Shown in pieces: positions 21,298 to 32,234 of a DNA stretch of 64,000 nucleotides (positions are counted from its first letter, which is position 1; every line of letters begins with the position of its first letter). Where the stretch lies: the NCBI GenBank assembly GCA_905250025.1, contig CAJNOJ010000004.1, positions 496,001-560,000 of the forward strand, in the 5' to 3' direction. The stretch comes from Adineta ricciae (lineage: Eukaryota > Rotifera > Eurotatoria > Adinetida > Adinetidae). The notes beneath the pieces are model-generated. The model made no database searches and was not told the DNA's origin. It was given only the letters and a program-made list of their open reading frames with translations. Position numbers and translations under genes: made by a program.

Positions 21298-24200
21298 ATA
21301 AAAACAACTGCTCATTATCAAACAATTCCAGCTTAATCATATCTGATCTGAAAACTCCATTGTATCGTTGTCGAATTCCAGAAGTATTGCCAAACAATGA
21401 AATCCATGGTGTCTGTAGACATGCCTGGAATGATACACGTAGAAACTCATTTCACCACGATGGTGTACACATTAATAACATAACTGATGACAGCTTCGTT
21501 TTGGAATTGATTGATAGCTCACATGTAGATCCGAGAAATCATGTCCACCAGTGTAATAGATCAAATCTACCAGATGGTTGTATATATACGTGTCTTAATG
21601 TCGAATTACATTCAATTTATCAAGTTTCATTGATTACACCTGGTGTTTCACAATTGTACGCAGTGACAAACATGTATTCAAGAGAAAGTCCAATGGACAG
21701 GAGAATAGGAAACTTTTCTTTCACACCTCCTTCTAGCAGTTATGATTATATTGATTTACGATGCTCTACAGAAGATGCTTTCTGCTTTGAGCAGCATTGG
21801 TTGAGTAACATAACAATCGGTTGTCATCACTGTGACCATATCTCGTTATTTCCTATAACACGAGGTGTAAAGTATAATTGTATCGCCTATACTGTGAAGA
21901 ACAATATTTTCCTCGCAGCATCCAACGATTTCCCTTTCGAAACTAGTAAAGATTTTTTTTTGATGCATTTCATTTAAACGATATTTTCATGATTTGTTTA
22001 GTTCTTGAACCAGTTTTATACAATCTATCAAGTCAAATCAATGCCAGTTCCGTTTATTTGAATTTCATACCACAGAGTGATTTCACCTCCGTAACATTGG
22101 TTTGCAGTTCTCATTTGAGCACGCCTGGTAGTTGCCCCTCGATATCGACGACAAGCTACAGCTGTTCTAAAAATTTAATATTTAATGGAACTCTTGGATG
22201 TGATTATCAGTGCTATTTCAAAACAGTCAAAAGCTATTATGATGATAGATATTCAAATATGTATATCTTAAGTTTTCGTACGTATGAACATAATCTCGCA
22301 TCTTCATTTTCAGTAATAATTGATTCGTAGTTCCCCCGAAGCCACGTATTCATACAGACGACAAAAATTCGACATGGATATCAGTTACTTGGTCATTAGA
22401 TAACAACGTATATGTACACTCATTCGATCTATTCATCAACTCTATCAATTTCCCAAATATAGACCATTCGTATCGTTCCCACTACTTTCCAAATCTTTCA
22501 CCAAATAAAATGTAAATTAACCTCTTTGTTCGAAATTTGCTTTCTTTCCGAATAATCTCTTCTCATAATCCAGGTATGAGATTTACATACGGTTAAATGC
22601 AAATCATCAAGTGGAGTCGGATCGAATCTATGTGAAAACATTAGAAGATGGTAAGTATTTAGAATGAGATTTGAGCCAACCTTGGTTTTCTTTTATCAAG
22701 CACCTTTACATCCGAGTTCCACTGACATATTTAACAAAATTGTTCCCTGGTCTCATGGCCCATTGTCTACGACGGAACAGATTGAAATTACTATCGACTT
22801 ATCACTGTTCTCACATGATTACGGATTTGTTCATCACTATATGATTTATGTACGTCAAGGTAAACTTCTATCTGATATGTTGGACTGAAAGCATGTTTTT
22901 CTGTTTATACATATTCTTCTCATAGATCAGTGGCGTTATTCTGCCGTACCCTATATGAATGGTACATACGCTGAGGCATGGAACAATCCTTCTATTGATT
23001 ATTTAGCTGCTGTTATACCCGTATACTCACAAGATAAGCAATGTAAATCTCGATGAAACTGTAATTTTGTTATTATTTATTTGTCAAATAGCTGAGACAC
23101 ACAAATTAATACTCGGAAGTGAAGTAGGATGTTATTATTCGTCTCCTTGCAATGGCAAACTCAAACAAAACACTGATTATAAGTATGGAATTACATCGTC
23201 ATAATTTACTATGTTACCTTGTGATTTTTCTTATTAGAATCATCGTTGGTGGTTGCTCAAAAGGCGGTTGTACTTATGTGATATCAAGATCGTTTCGAAC
23301 ATATGGTGAGTTCTATACGATAATATTTCTAAATAATCCTCAATTTTAGTTCCCTATGATGACCCAGAATCTGCAAAATCCATAGCATGGGTTGCCGTCT
23401 TTCCAGGTGTAGCAGTGCTCATCGTTATTATAGGTTTATTAATCTGCAAACGCAAAGCTATCAAAAAGTGTTGCTGTCGAAGAACAAATAAGTAAATAAA
23501 TTCCTTGTCGTACGAAATTATGTGTACAGATAGACTATTTTGCTTGTGTTATAGGAGCGATTCAAATGCAGTAAAGGCAGATTTTCATGAGTATGAGATC
23601 AAGTTTGATGTCTATGAGGCAATACTTCAAACAAGTTTTGTTCTAGCATAAAACCAACGGTATCACCAAATGAATATGCTTGTTCAGAAATGCAGTGAGT
23701 ATAAATGAATCTTTGTTTTGTAGTGATGATCTCTTCTTCTCTCTCATATCTTCAGACCTAAGCTATTAGTCGACTACATAAGTTTAACCGATGAGAATAA
23801 ACAAAATCTAATAAATCAATTCCAGGTTCGATTACTATAATCTGATTTATTAAAAATAAATGGTTATATTTAGGAATTGCAAAATCTAGAGCCAAAATAT
23901 GATGCGAGACATCAAAAATGGACTGATGATTTATACGATCGATACAGTGATATACCATCACGTGGTCCTTGTATGTCCTACATATCAATTGACATACACT
24001 CTTTCATTCATTTAAAGGGAGCAAAACTGCAGTTCATTTGACTGGTCAACATCGTCAACACGACTACATCAATGCCAACGAAATCCGAGTATACATCACA
24101 GAAAATGATAAGAATGAGCATTGCATGGTTTCTTTTCAATGTAGGGTATTCATAGTCCTAAACAATACATCGCTTGTCAAGGTCCACTTGAGAATACATG

Positions 24201-25269
24201 TGAAGACTTTTGGGATATGGTCATGCAGTATGAAGTAACGAAAATAGTCATGCTGTCCATCTTTGATCAGGTATCAAAGTTTGAGTTTCTAACCTAAAAA
24301 CCAACTTGTTTATCGTTTTCGAATAGCTGAAATGTTATCCATACATTCCGATGAAGAAAAATCAATCGTTGCATTTTGGTAAGATTAAAATAGAAACGAA
24401 AGATATTCAGCATCATTTGAATAATCAATTGGAAACGCGTCAATTACTTGTCAAACGAGTAAAAGAAATATTAAATAAAGACTTACATTTGAAAATTAAG
24501 AACAAATATTTTCGTTTTCTAAGGGAAATACTGTGTTGCATGTGATGCATTATTTGTATACAAATTGGTCTGGCTTCGCCGTGATTGACAGCCAATCGGT
24601 ACTCGATTTAATCGAAATAGTTAATCAAACGACAACTTTTCCGATTGTTGTACATTGCAGGTGAATAATTGCTTTCGATAAGAATATTAGATGATGTCAC
24701 GGTTGTGGTTTTTCAGTTCGGGCACTGGTCGAACAGGAACGTACATTGCTATTGACATTATCATTCATCTATTAAATCAGTCAAATGTTGACCTCTCGAC
24801 GATGAAATTAGATGTAATGGGGATCGTCAATCAGTTGAAACATGAAAGAATCCATATGGTACAAACTCCGGTATGGAATTGATTTTGTAAAATACTGTAC
24901 GATGGAAGAAATGTATTGGCTATTTAGGAACAATATTTGTTGATTCATAGCTGTATTGAAGACTATTTGAAGAAACAAAATCGACTAAGTTTCCGTAAGA
25001 GACACTGGCCAGTAGAAAGGTTTGTTGCATTGCTGATTTATTTAGTGGCAAGAGGTTCGCATCTATATGAACGGATCAATGATAATCTTACTGACGCAGC
25101 TGATGAACAATGCTTGGATTTAGATCAAGCACAAAATGTTCAGTATGATAACATTACTATAGCTACTAAGAAACTCAGTGGTACTTATTGCATTCCAAAT
25201 GATGACTCTTATTATACAAAGTCATCTGTAGACAACGATCCGACACAAATAACAATCAAGAATTTTTAA
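21298..25269 (+). CDS. Receptor-type protein tyrosine phosphatase with altered WPD loop
   Basis: This is a multi-exon gene with about 50-60 nt introns. The phases I checked match across 21945/22002, 22277/22331, 22511/22574 and the phosphatase exons. The 5' exon is missing. The extracellular part has Cys-rich and fibronectin-III-like modules (LPPKPRIHTD; ISVTWSLDNN). A membrane helix lies at about 23380-23460 (VAVFPGVAVLIVIIGLLIC), then a basic stop. The cytoplasmic domain has DRYSDIP, HDYINANE, QYIACQGPLENTCEDFW and the P-loop HCSSGTGRTG (split by an intron at 24659), and ends at MVQTPEQY. The general acid region reads YTNWSGFAVIDS instead of WPDFGVP, so the catalytic Asp is replaced. Cys and Arg of CX5R are kept. 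It probably binds phosphotyrosine but turns over poorly. Confidence 0.75.
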
Positions 25270-25522
25270 ATAAAACTAACAGAAACTTTACGAATGTCTG
25301 ATTCGTTTCATAAGTTATAAATAAATGGTAATCATAGACACTATATGATCGATATTGCTTGACTGAAGAGAAAAACTGTGAAGGAACTGGCATGTGCGCG
25401 TGTGACGCGAGTCAGTGTTATTCATGTAATTACACAACAAACATACAAGAACAAAAATTTTAGTCACATGGGAGGCAGTTTCTTTTTCTATCTCTTTTGT
25501 TGTTCGATAGCCGACATTATTC

Positions 25523-27291
25523 ATGACAGATCTCGAGAAGAAAACCGATGAAATCTTTGCATTGCAATCGATATTCGATAAGAATCTTCGACAATTTGAT
25601 GAGAATCAATACGAGATTCTAATCGATTTTGATTTAGTTACACCATTAACCATCGAATATGAAGATCAAACATCCATTGTGGAATATTTACCACCTTTCA
25701 GTCTTCTTGTTCAATATCATGACGAATATCCAAGTCATTTTCCACCAACATTCGTTCTTTCATGTTTTTACTTTTCCAAATCCAATCTACAGAAACTCTG
25801 TCAAAAGTTGGATAAGTATCCATTTGTTGAAGGCGAAGTGTGCGTTTACGAATGGATTAATTTAATCAAACTTGAAGTCGATCGGAAACTCATCATGGAA
25901 AACAAGGAAGAAGAAGAAGAAGAAGAAGAAGGTGATCCTCGAGCATTAAATGGCTATTCAAGCGAAACAGCGAAGAAAATCTTCCAATATCTAGTTCAAT
26001 ATAACGCCGATCAATTCCATAAACGAATTCAAGTTTGTTCAATATGCGATAACTGCATTCGTGGGATCGATTGTATTCGTCTCCATCGTTGTCAACACTA
26101 TTACTGTCAATCATGTTTACAAGATTATATTCGAATGACATTGAAAAATGGACAATTCGGTGAACGAATTCATTGTCCGCAGAATCAATGCCATCAAGCA
26201 TTACTTCCAACAGAAATTCGTCAGATTCTTCGTGACGATCAGCTCTACGAAAGATACGAACGATTAACATTGCAGCAGGGTCTTGAATCGATGGATGATA
26301 TTGTTTGGTGTCCAAAGTACACACTGTCTCTATTGAATGTTCATGTCTTTTGTTCTTCTCGTTATAATCAGATGTCAAATGGCAGTGCTTGTCGATAATA
26401 GTGATGATAATCTAGCCATGTGCGACCAATGTCGTTATATTTTTTGTAAAAAATGTAAAGAACTGTTCCATTCCCAAACCATATGTCCGAAAGATTATAT
26501 TATCCAACAATTAGAAAAGGTAATAACGCTATTGAACGATACACCATGCTTATTTTACAATTTTACAGGAAAGCTATTCTACGACTGTACCACAAAGTGA
26601 ATTGTCATTCAGAAGAGAACAAAAAATTCAAGAATACGATCAAAAAGTGCTCGCGACAATTGCTAAAGTCGAACAGAGAAGTCGAACAACAATTGAAGCA
26701 AATCTTGCCGAACAGAAATATCGACAACTTGTTATTCCACGATCTGAAGGACAAGCTTTATTAGAAAGCGTATTAAATGCTGAACGAATGGAACTACTGA
26801 ACACTCAGCCTTGTCCAAAATGTCACGTTCAGATCGAAAAGAACGGTGGGTGCTCGCATATGTATTGTACGCGATGTAATCATAGTTTCCTGTGGGAAAG
26901 ACAAGACAAACCTGCAACGGTGAAAAATATTTCATTGCTGTTTAAATTCATGAAGAATTCGGAGAAAATGGAACCGTTGCAAGAAGAAGTCAAGCAAGCG
27001 ACAAAATCAGGTTCGTTTTGAGATATTACAGGAGAAACCACACACATGTCGTTTTATTTAGCAGCCAATTCGAAAATTTCGATTGACAATCGATCTGCAA
27101 TTGGTTCTGCGATCGTCAGTAGAGTTAAACAATGTCCGAATAAATCATGTAAAAAGTTTATTGTGAAGGTCAATCGAGATAATTGGATCGTCTGCGATGG
27201 CTGTCGAAGACAATTTTGTTTCTTATGCGAACAAAAGATCGTCAGTACAGATCACTATGTTAGAAAATGCGAACGTTACACATCTCTTTGA
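25523..27291 (+). CDS. RNF14: RNF14-like RWD/RBR E3 ubiquitin ligase with extra C-terminal Cys module
   Basis: Four exons (25523-26316, 26372-26519, 26569-27010, 27062-27291) join in phase for 537 residues (human RNF14 is 474). Residues 1-135 form an RWD domain ([19 protein letters not shown]). An acidic run of eight Glu follows, then RING1 (CSICDNC..C..HYYCQSC), an IBR ([21 protein letters not shown]) and RING2 ([19 protein letters not shown]), which carries the expected catalytic Cys. The fourth exon adds [21 protein letters not shown], an IBR/RING2-like module not expected in human RNF14. RBR ligases take ubiquitin from E2 onto the RING2 cysteine before transfer. RNF14 acts in translation quality control and transcription regulation (human knowledge). 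Confidence 0.85.
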
Positions 27292-27719
27292 ACTCATAGA
27301 TGTTTTATCTAACTTTTCAAGAATGTAGGCAAGACGTAAATAATTACGTCTTGTCAAAAGAGATCGTTGATCCGAAACGAGAAAACTTGGTGACTTTCGT
27401 TACGAGGACTGTAAACGCTTATTATGTGTTTATCGTAGTTCAAGATTGTTGTTTCGATATACGACCAGTTGGTGAGGTGTATTCCATGATAAGAAGTGGC
27501 TTTGAAATGTTTTCCGAAGTTCCGCTGAAGACGCGAAACATACAACAAATGAGCATTGAAAAACAATGTACATTCGAAGATATAATCCATAGAATCTGTA
27601 TATCCTCGCTAGATTAGTCGATAAACCATACTGCGACGTAAGACGAATTGATACCCATGATGTGTTGAGAACTAGTTAAAGAGCTGAGATCAATACTAAC
27701 TGAATTGTCATCGTGCGAT
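27292..27719. other. Gap after the RNF14-like gene
   Basis: Overlapping ORFs occur on both strands at 27300-27617 but neither has family features. The two read the same bases, which argues against coding. No other element seen. Confidence 0.35.
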
Positions 27720-28300
27720 GAGCTCGCCAGGCCATTGGTCGACGTTAGCATTATTTAATGAAATAGAAGTTCGCCTGTCACCAAGATTTTATATTTAATA
27801 ACACAAGGAGTAATACAACATCCAACTAAGAAAGAATCTTGAGGGTGTTTCGACAAAATGGATCGAAGGTAATAACTGAATAGTAAATCATACAATACAC
27901 GATAACGACGGTGATCGGTAGGTAATGAAAGAAGAAAAGTTTCACTGTGGTTGAGAACCATTGAATATGAATGATAAATATGTGCCTTTCTATACTCGCC
28001 CGAGCAAATAGGGTGACTTGAGTAGTAAAAAGCGTGTAATCAAAGAAAAATGGACATGAATAGAAAGTAGGCGATCTGATTAGCATAATACCAAAGTATT
28101 ACCGATGGAATATCCGTAAAACACTCGTTAGTTAGCTGACTAAACCAATGACGAGACGAACGATGATCACATGATTTCTCGAAGCTCGATGGAATGTTCG
28201 GTGAAAAACCAGATAATAAAGAATGAACAAATGTTTGACAGAACATCGGCTGTAAGATACGTTCAAAATCAAAATTTAACAGGAATACAATTTATAGCTA
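27720..28300 (-). pseudogene. Decayed 7TM receptor (family of 15288/16742)
   Basis: Fragments in different frames keep the order of the 7TM family: HRASRNHVI and SQLTNECF (helix 2 region, about 28200-28090), then FARASIERHIFIIHIQW (the FAWATIERHILIFHDKW motif, about 28010-27960), then HYLPITVVIVYCMIYY (helix 4). The frame changes between the pieces and nothing matches helices 5-7. I infer a dead relative of the two intact receptors upstream. Confidence 0.7.
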
Positions 28301-29217
28301 ACGCCTGACTGCTGCTATTCATCGACACGTTAAACGAATGTGACACATTTTTGTGCACTGTTAGTTCATTAAAAGAGAGAACTTAGAGAGCATTAAAGGC
28401 ACGTCATGGTGTAGCGAGATTCATTCTTTATACAAAAGTAATGCAATAGCGCATCTAAACAGAATTCCTGCAACACCGAGTCAGCCGTCCAAAAGATCTG
28501 CGTTTCTTCCTCAAGGTAGTGCCTTTTCTATTCCGGTTGATGTAAATTATCAATGAGATAGAAATACCATGTTATCACAAGAAAAACTTCATTCGGCTCT
28601 GCTGAATGGTTGATAAGAAAATGATTCTACTTCGGAAACTTAAGCAGGAAATTATCATCAATAAAAATCTCTTGTTGATTCTATACATACCGATCTAAGA
28701 TCATCACGGAACTATACGGTTATTCATACATTTAACGTGGTCCCTAGGGTTAAAACGAGATAGTCTTTCTCAAAGCAGCGTTTATCTCGAACCTTATTTC
28801 CATGTGGTTGCTTTCATTCACTAAAATTATAAAAAAAGACCTGTGTGATCTTATGTTTGTCCGCAGATGAAATAGAAGTGGAATTATGTGTTAGTGGAAT
28901 AAATTTATTATATTGCAAAAACAAAATCGGATCAGGATCAGAGGATTGTTCGAACTTGTAATGATGAAAGGATCCCGATTGAATGATCTCTAAGTTGTTC
29001 GCACGAACATAAAAATGCTTGAAATGTCCTAGAACACTTAGGAAAATCAGTCGACATTTTCGTCTATCTTCACTGTAGACTACGATGCAAAATGGACGGT
29101 TTGCTTTGCAATAATAATGAAGTTTTGAATTATCATTACGAGATACGATGTGAATGTGTGCCGTCACTCTTTCATTTCAAATCGAAGAACGACAAATAGA
29201 TATTAGCAAAATAACCT
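28301..29217. other. Gap with an unassigned minus-strand ORF
   Basis: An open stretch of 117 codons at 29167-28814 (minus) has no ATG at its start; the first codon is GTG. It contains a mixed hydrophobic/charged sequence I do not recognise (for example CIVVYSEDRRKCRLIFL). It may be an exon remnant downstream of the 7TM gene at 29218. The rest shows no feature. Confidence 0.3.
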
Positions 29218-30303
29218 CTAAGGAGAATGATTTACGATAATTCCGTTCAGAGTTTTGTTTGACTTGTGCAGTTTACAATTACATTTTGGACGATATTTTC
29301 GAATGAATTTTTTAAAAATTCGACGGAATCCATTATTAGTCATCAATGAAACGTAGAAACTCGACGTAAAAAATGAATACGACATCAGGTTCACCGTTTC
29401 GGATGTAATATTTTCTACAGCAGTTCGATAAGCCGATTTCACCTGATATCGTGTCAAATTCGAATAGATCAGATAAGTCGCATATGGAATACGTGTTGTC
29501 AAAGCAATAATTATTTGCACCAGAAGCATCACTGCTAACTGAGAATCGATCTTTTTTAAAATTGACGGTTGTATAGCCGCCACTGGTCGACTTTCGTTCA
29601 TCGGAATGATTTTTTTCTTGATTAAACTTCGAACACTACGTAACAAACAAATACCAAGAATAATCATAACTATTGGCGTGCACATTGCTGTTACACATGC
29701 TTCGATGTACTCGTCAAAAACAGCATAGACTCCCGGTCGAGGAATACATTGATTATTTGTCGTACTGTATAGAACAAGTCGATGACCAAAAAATAACAAC
29801 CAAAATAAGACAGTGACCAGCGCCAATCGGTAAGCTAAGTCCGCCCGATTGCTCCATTTACGATATGCTAATCGAAAAGAATCAACATGTAAGAAAACGT
29901 TTGTTTTGCATTTTGTTATTGACTTACCATCGGTTTGCTGTAGAGATAGAATTCGGTCCACAAGTGCAAGCGTGAACAGGCTCAACGAAACTACGTGATT
30001 CCAAACAGAATCGAATTGCCGGAGTTTACAAAGAGGATCAAAACGTGTTGTAATTGGAATTTGAAAACCACGTTGCAAAATCCGTGTCAGCAACAAAAAA
30101 TCGAAATAAATCAAACTTGATAAAGCTTCTAATAGTAAATAAATCGAATAGGCACGTTGAAAAAACGTTCGAGATCTGAACACTATTAAATTTCCCAGAC
30201 AACCGAAATTGCCTGCAATCCATAGAAACGTACCGATATAAACGTTCAATTTGTAAGGTGTAGCTAAGAGTATTTCGCTGACGCTGTTGGATGTTGTGTT
30301 CAT
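29218..30303 (-). CDS. Rhodopsin-like 7TM receptor
   Basis: The open frame spans 361 codons without a stop, but bases 29927-29868 form a 60-nt GT..AG unit (gtaagt donor, gattag acceptor) that keeps frame. Removing it gives exons 30303-29928 and 29867-29218 and 341 residues, and restores a smooth helix 3-4 loop (QQTDAYRKWSN). Seven helices are visible, with FLWIAGNFGCLGNLIVF in helix 1 and LVDRILSLQ at the end of helix 3 (DR as in DRY). The C-tail is basic and Cys-containing. It belongs to a different 7TM group from those at 15288 and 16742. Confidence 0.8.
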   Translation of the reverse strand: MNTTSNSVSEILLATPYKLNVYIGTFLWIAGNFGCLGNLIVFRSRTFFQRAYSIYLLLEALSSLIYFDFLLLTRILQRGFQIPITTRFDPLCKLRQFDSVWNHVVSLSLFTLALVDRILSLQQTDGKSITKCKTNVFLHVDSFRLAYRKWSNRADLAYRLALVTVLFWLLFFGHRLVLYSTTNNQCIPRPGVYAVFDEYIEACVTAMCTPIVMIILGICLLRSVRSLIKKKIIPMNESRPVAAIQPSILKKIDSQLAVMLLVQIIIALTTRIPYATYLIYSNLTRYQVKSAYRTAVENITSETVNLMSYSFFTSSFYVSLMTNNGFRRIFKKFIRKYRPKCNCKLHKSNKTLNGIIVNHSP

Positions 30304-30315
30304 CGTCGCGTGAAA

Positions 30316-30486
30316 ATGACAGAAAAGATTGTGCTACGCTTTCTTACCCGAGAATTTCTTCATCCTGAGAATAAATTGTTATCTGAAGGAGATAAACTTA
30401 TTCTTTTTAAATTATACCATTCACTTGTATTTGATGAAGACAAGGAAAATAAATTGAAGGTTACTGACAAATATATCAACGAATAG
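30316..30486 (+). CDS. Small ORF head-to-head with the 7TM gene
   Basis: 56 codons from ATG at 30316 to TAG encode a charged, amphipathic sequence (MTEKIVLRFLTREFLHPENK). The ATG is 12 nt from the divergent 7TM ATG at 30303, leaving no room for two separate promoters and leaders. It may be part of the receptor's 5' region or a chance ORF. No family recognised. Confidence 0.25.
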   Translation: MTEKIVLRFLTREFLHPENKLLSEGDKLILFKLYHSLVFDEDKENKLKVTDKYINE

Positions 30487-30898
30487 CATCAGTAATTGTC
30501 TTTAGCAGATGCAGTATTAGATTATTAGTCACGCGCGGGATTGAGAACAACTTACAGTATCATACTGAAGATGAAGTAACTAACATGTGTATCATATGCA
30601 ATGAATTATTCAACAGTAATGATATGTTCCTTCGGATGACGGTAAAATCTGGAGATTACAGCATTTAAAAAAACTATGATTTTTATGCGTTCTCGATGCC
30701 ATCGTATTCTAATCATCAATTTCATCGATCTATTTCAAACTGTAGGGAAAACATGTGCGCTAGTTGATAATTTATATTCGATTATTCATTTATCTGGATT
30801 TGTAAATTTTTGTAGACATAAGAACTAACTTTAATTTTCTCTACTGGAATAGTAAACCAATAGGAAAATTGTTTGGTACATGTATGATGTTGATGAAT
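30487..30898. other. Intergenic gap
   Basis: AT-rich sequence; I see nothing in it. Confidence 0.3.
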
Positions 30899-31528
30899 TC
30901 ATCCTCGAGCTATACTTAAAGGCAGTTGAGAGTATGCAGTGCGCTTTTTCTTTGCACTCTTCACAAAAGATCGCAATTCTATACCACCAACATTTTTAAT
31001 CTTTGCAAAGATTATTAATCTGTGTGGTGTAGATAGCTGATGAGTTAGAGATGATAAAGTTGCTATTTTAGTATACTTCATTTTAATGTGTGATTCTTTT
31101 GTGTATTTATTTACTGTTTCATTTATAAAGCCTGATTGACGGATACTCGGTGCTGAAACCGTTTGGATGTTGAGATACGATTGAATTGCCACGTTCACAT
31201 AATATCTGTTGTGTTTAAGTTTCTTATCTCCAAAGTAATAGTCAATTGTGGTCTCCGTATTTTGAAATGTTTGATAGTATTCCAAAACAACCGTTTTCAA
31301 TTCATCATTGGATGTCCATGTTGTTCTCTAATGGTTGTCAGTTGTAAGAAGATCATCCATTATATCGAGTACCAATGCTTTCGGAATGTTGTATAGATAT
31401 CCATTCTCACTAAGCACTGGATTATCTGTTCTACCGCTAAACATTGTTTCAGTTTGTGAGCTAGTAGTATGTGTTATAACATTAAAGTTGCCATATATGT
31501 TGGGATTCCACTCCTGATCAGGCAAAAC
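30899..31528 (-). pseudogene. Unknown gene interrupted by one in-frame TAG
   Basis: From an acceptor (aaattccag) at 31529 the same frame runs to TAA at 30899, interrupted only by TAG at 31330-31328. The upstream part begins LPDQEWNPNIYGNF, and the downstream part includes IDYYFGDKKLKHNRYY and ends AYSQLPLSIARG. The frame is protein-like on both sides of the stop. I do not recognise the family. A single premature stop, or a rare exon boundary I missed, would explain it. Upstream exons beyond 31529 were not found. Confidence 0.4.
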
Positions 31529-32234
31529 TGGAATTTAGCGGTAGGAAGGTAATAAAATCCAAATAATTTACGAAAACGAGTACGATAATAAATCTATCTA
31601 TTGAAAAATGTCTTCCTTGTATAATGGAAAAAATCAAGACTGAAATTTACGCGTTAATGAATTAATGTCTTTTTCCAATTGTTGATAATAACACAATTTT
31701 TTGTCTCATATTTAATCCAAAGAGAATAGTTTTATATTAAATTCAAAAGTTTGCGTCTATATTCATACTAATTAGTTAACCAAGTAGTTTTTTCTACAGT
31801 TCTTCACTAAATTCCAATTCTGCTCTCAACATATACATGATGTAACAGATGAATGAAGAATAATTTTATTTCAAGGAAGAACATCATTCCTGAACAATCA
31901 GCAAATAGTTTTTTCTTTCTATCAAATTCCATTATATTCTTCAAACATGTGACTCCCTCGTGCTTAGTCATAGATAAAAAAAACTCGGTATTCTAGTGCA
32001 GAAAAGATAAAGAACAGAACAAAAACATTCGCACGGGTGCTGAAAGTTTCAAAACATGGAAGAACAGAATGTAATGTCAACTGTTGAAATATTTATTTCC
32101 CCAGTAAACCAAGTATCTAAGTAACCAAACTGAAAAAGATGAATCACAGCATGTTATATAAATGATTGCTCCTACCATGAATGCATCCAGACCATAGTTT
32201 TCTCTTTCTTTCTTCTAGATTATTAATAACTTCC
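31529..32234. other. Gap before the F-box gene
   Basis: AT-rich sequence. An ATG at 32181 opens the F-box frame 18 codons early, but a tttcttctag between it and 32235 suggests a 5' intron. No other feature seen. Confidence 0.35.

Noticed and set aside
27300..27617. 105-codon plus ORF after the RNF14-like gene
   Set aside because: An antisense ORF covers the same bases and no motif is seen on either strand.
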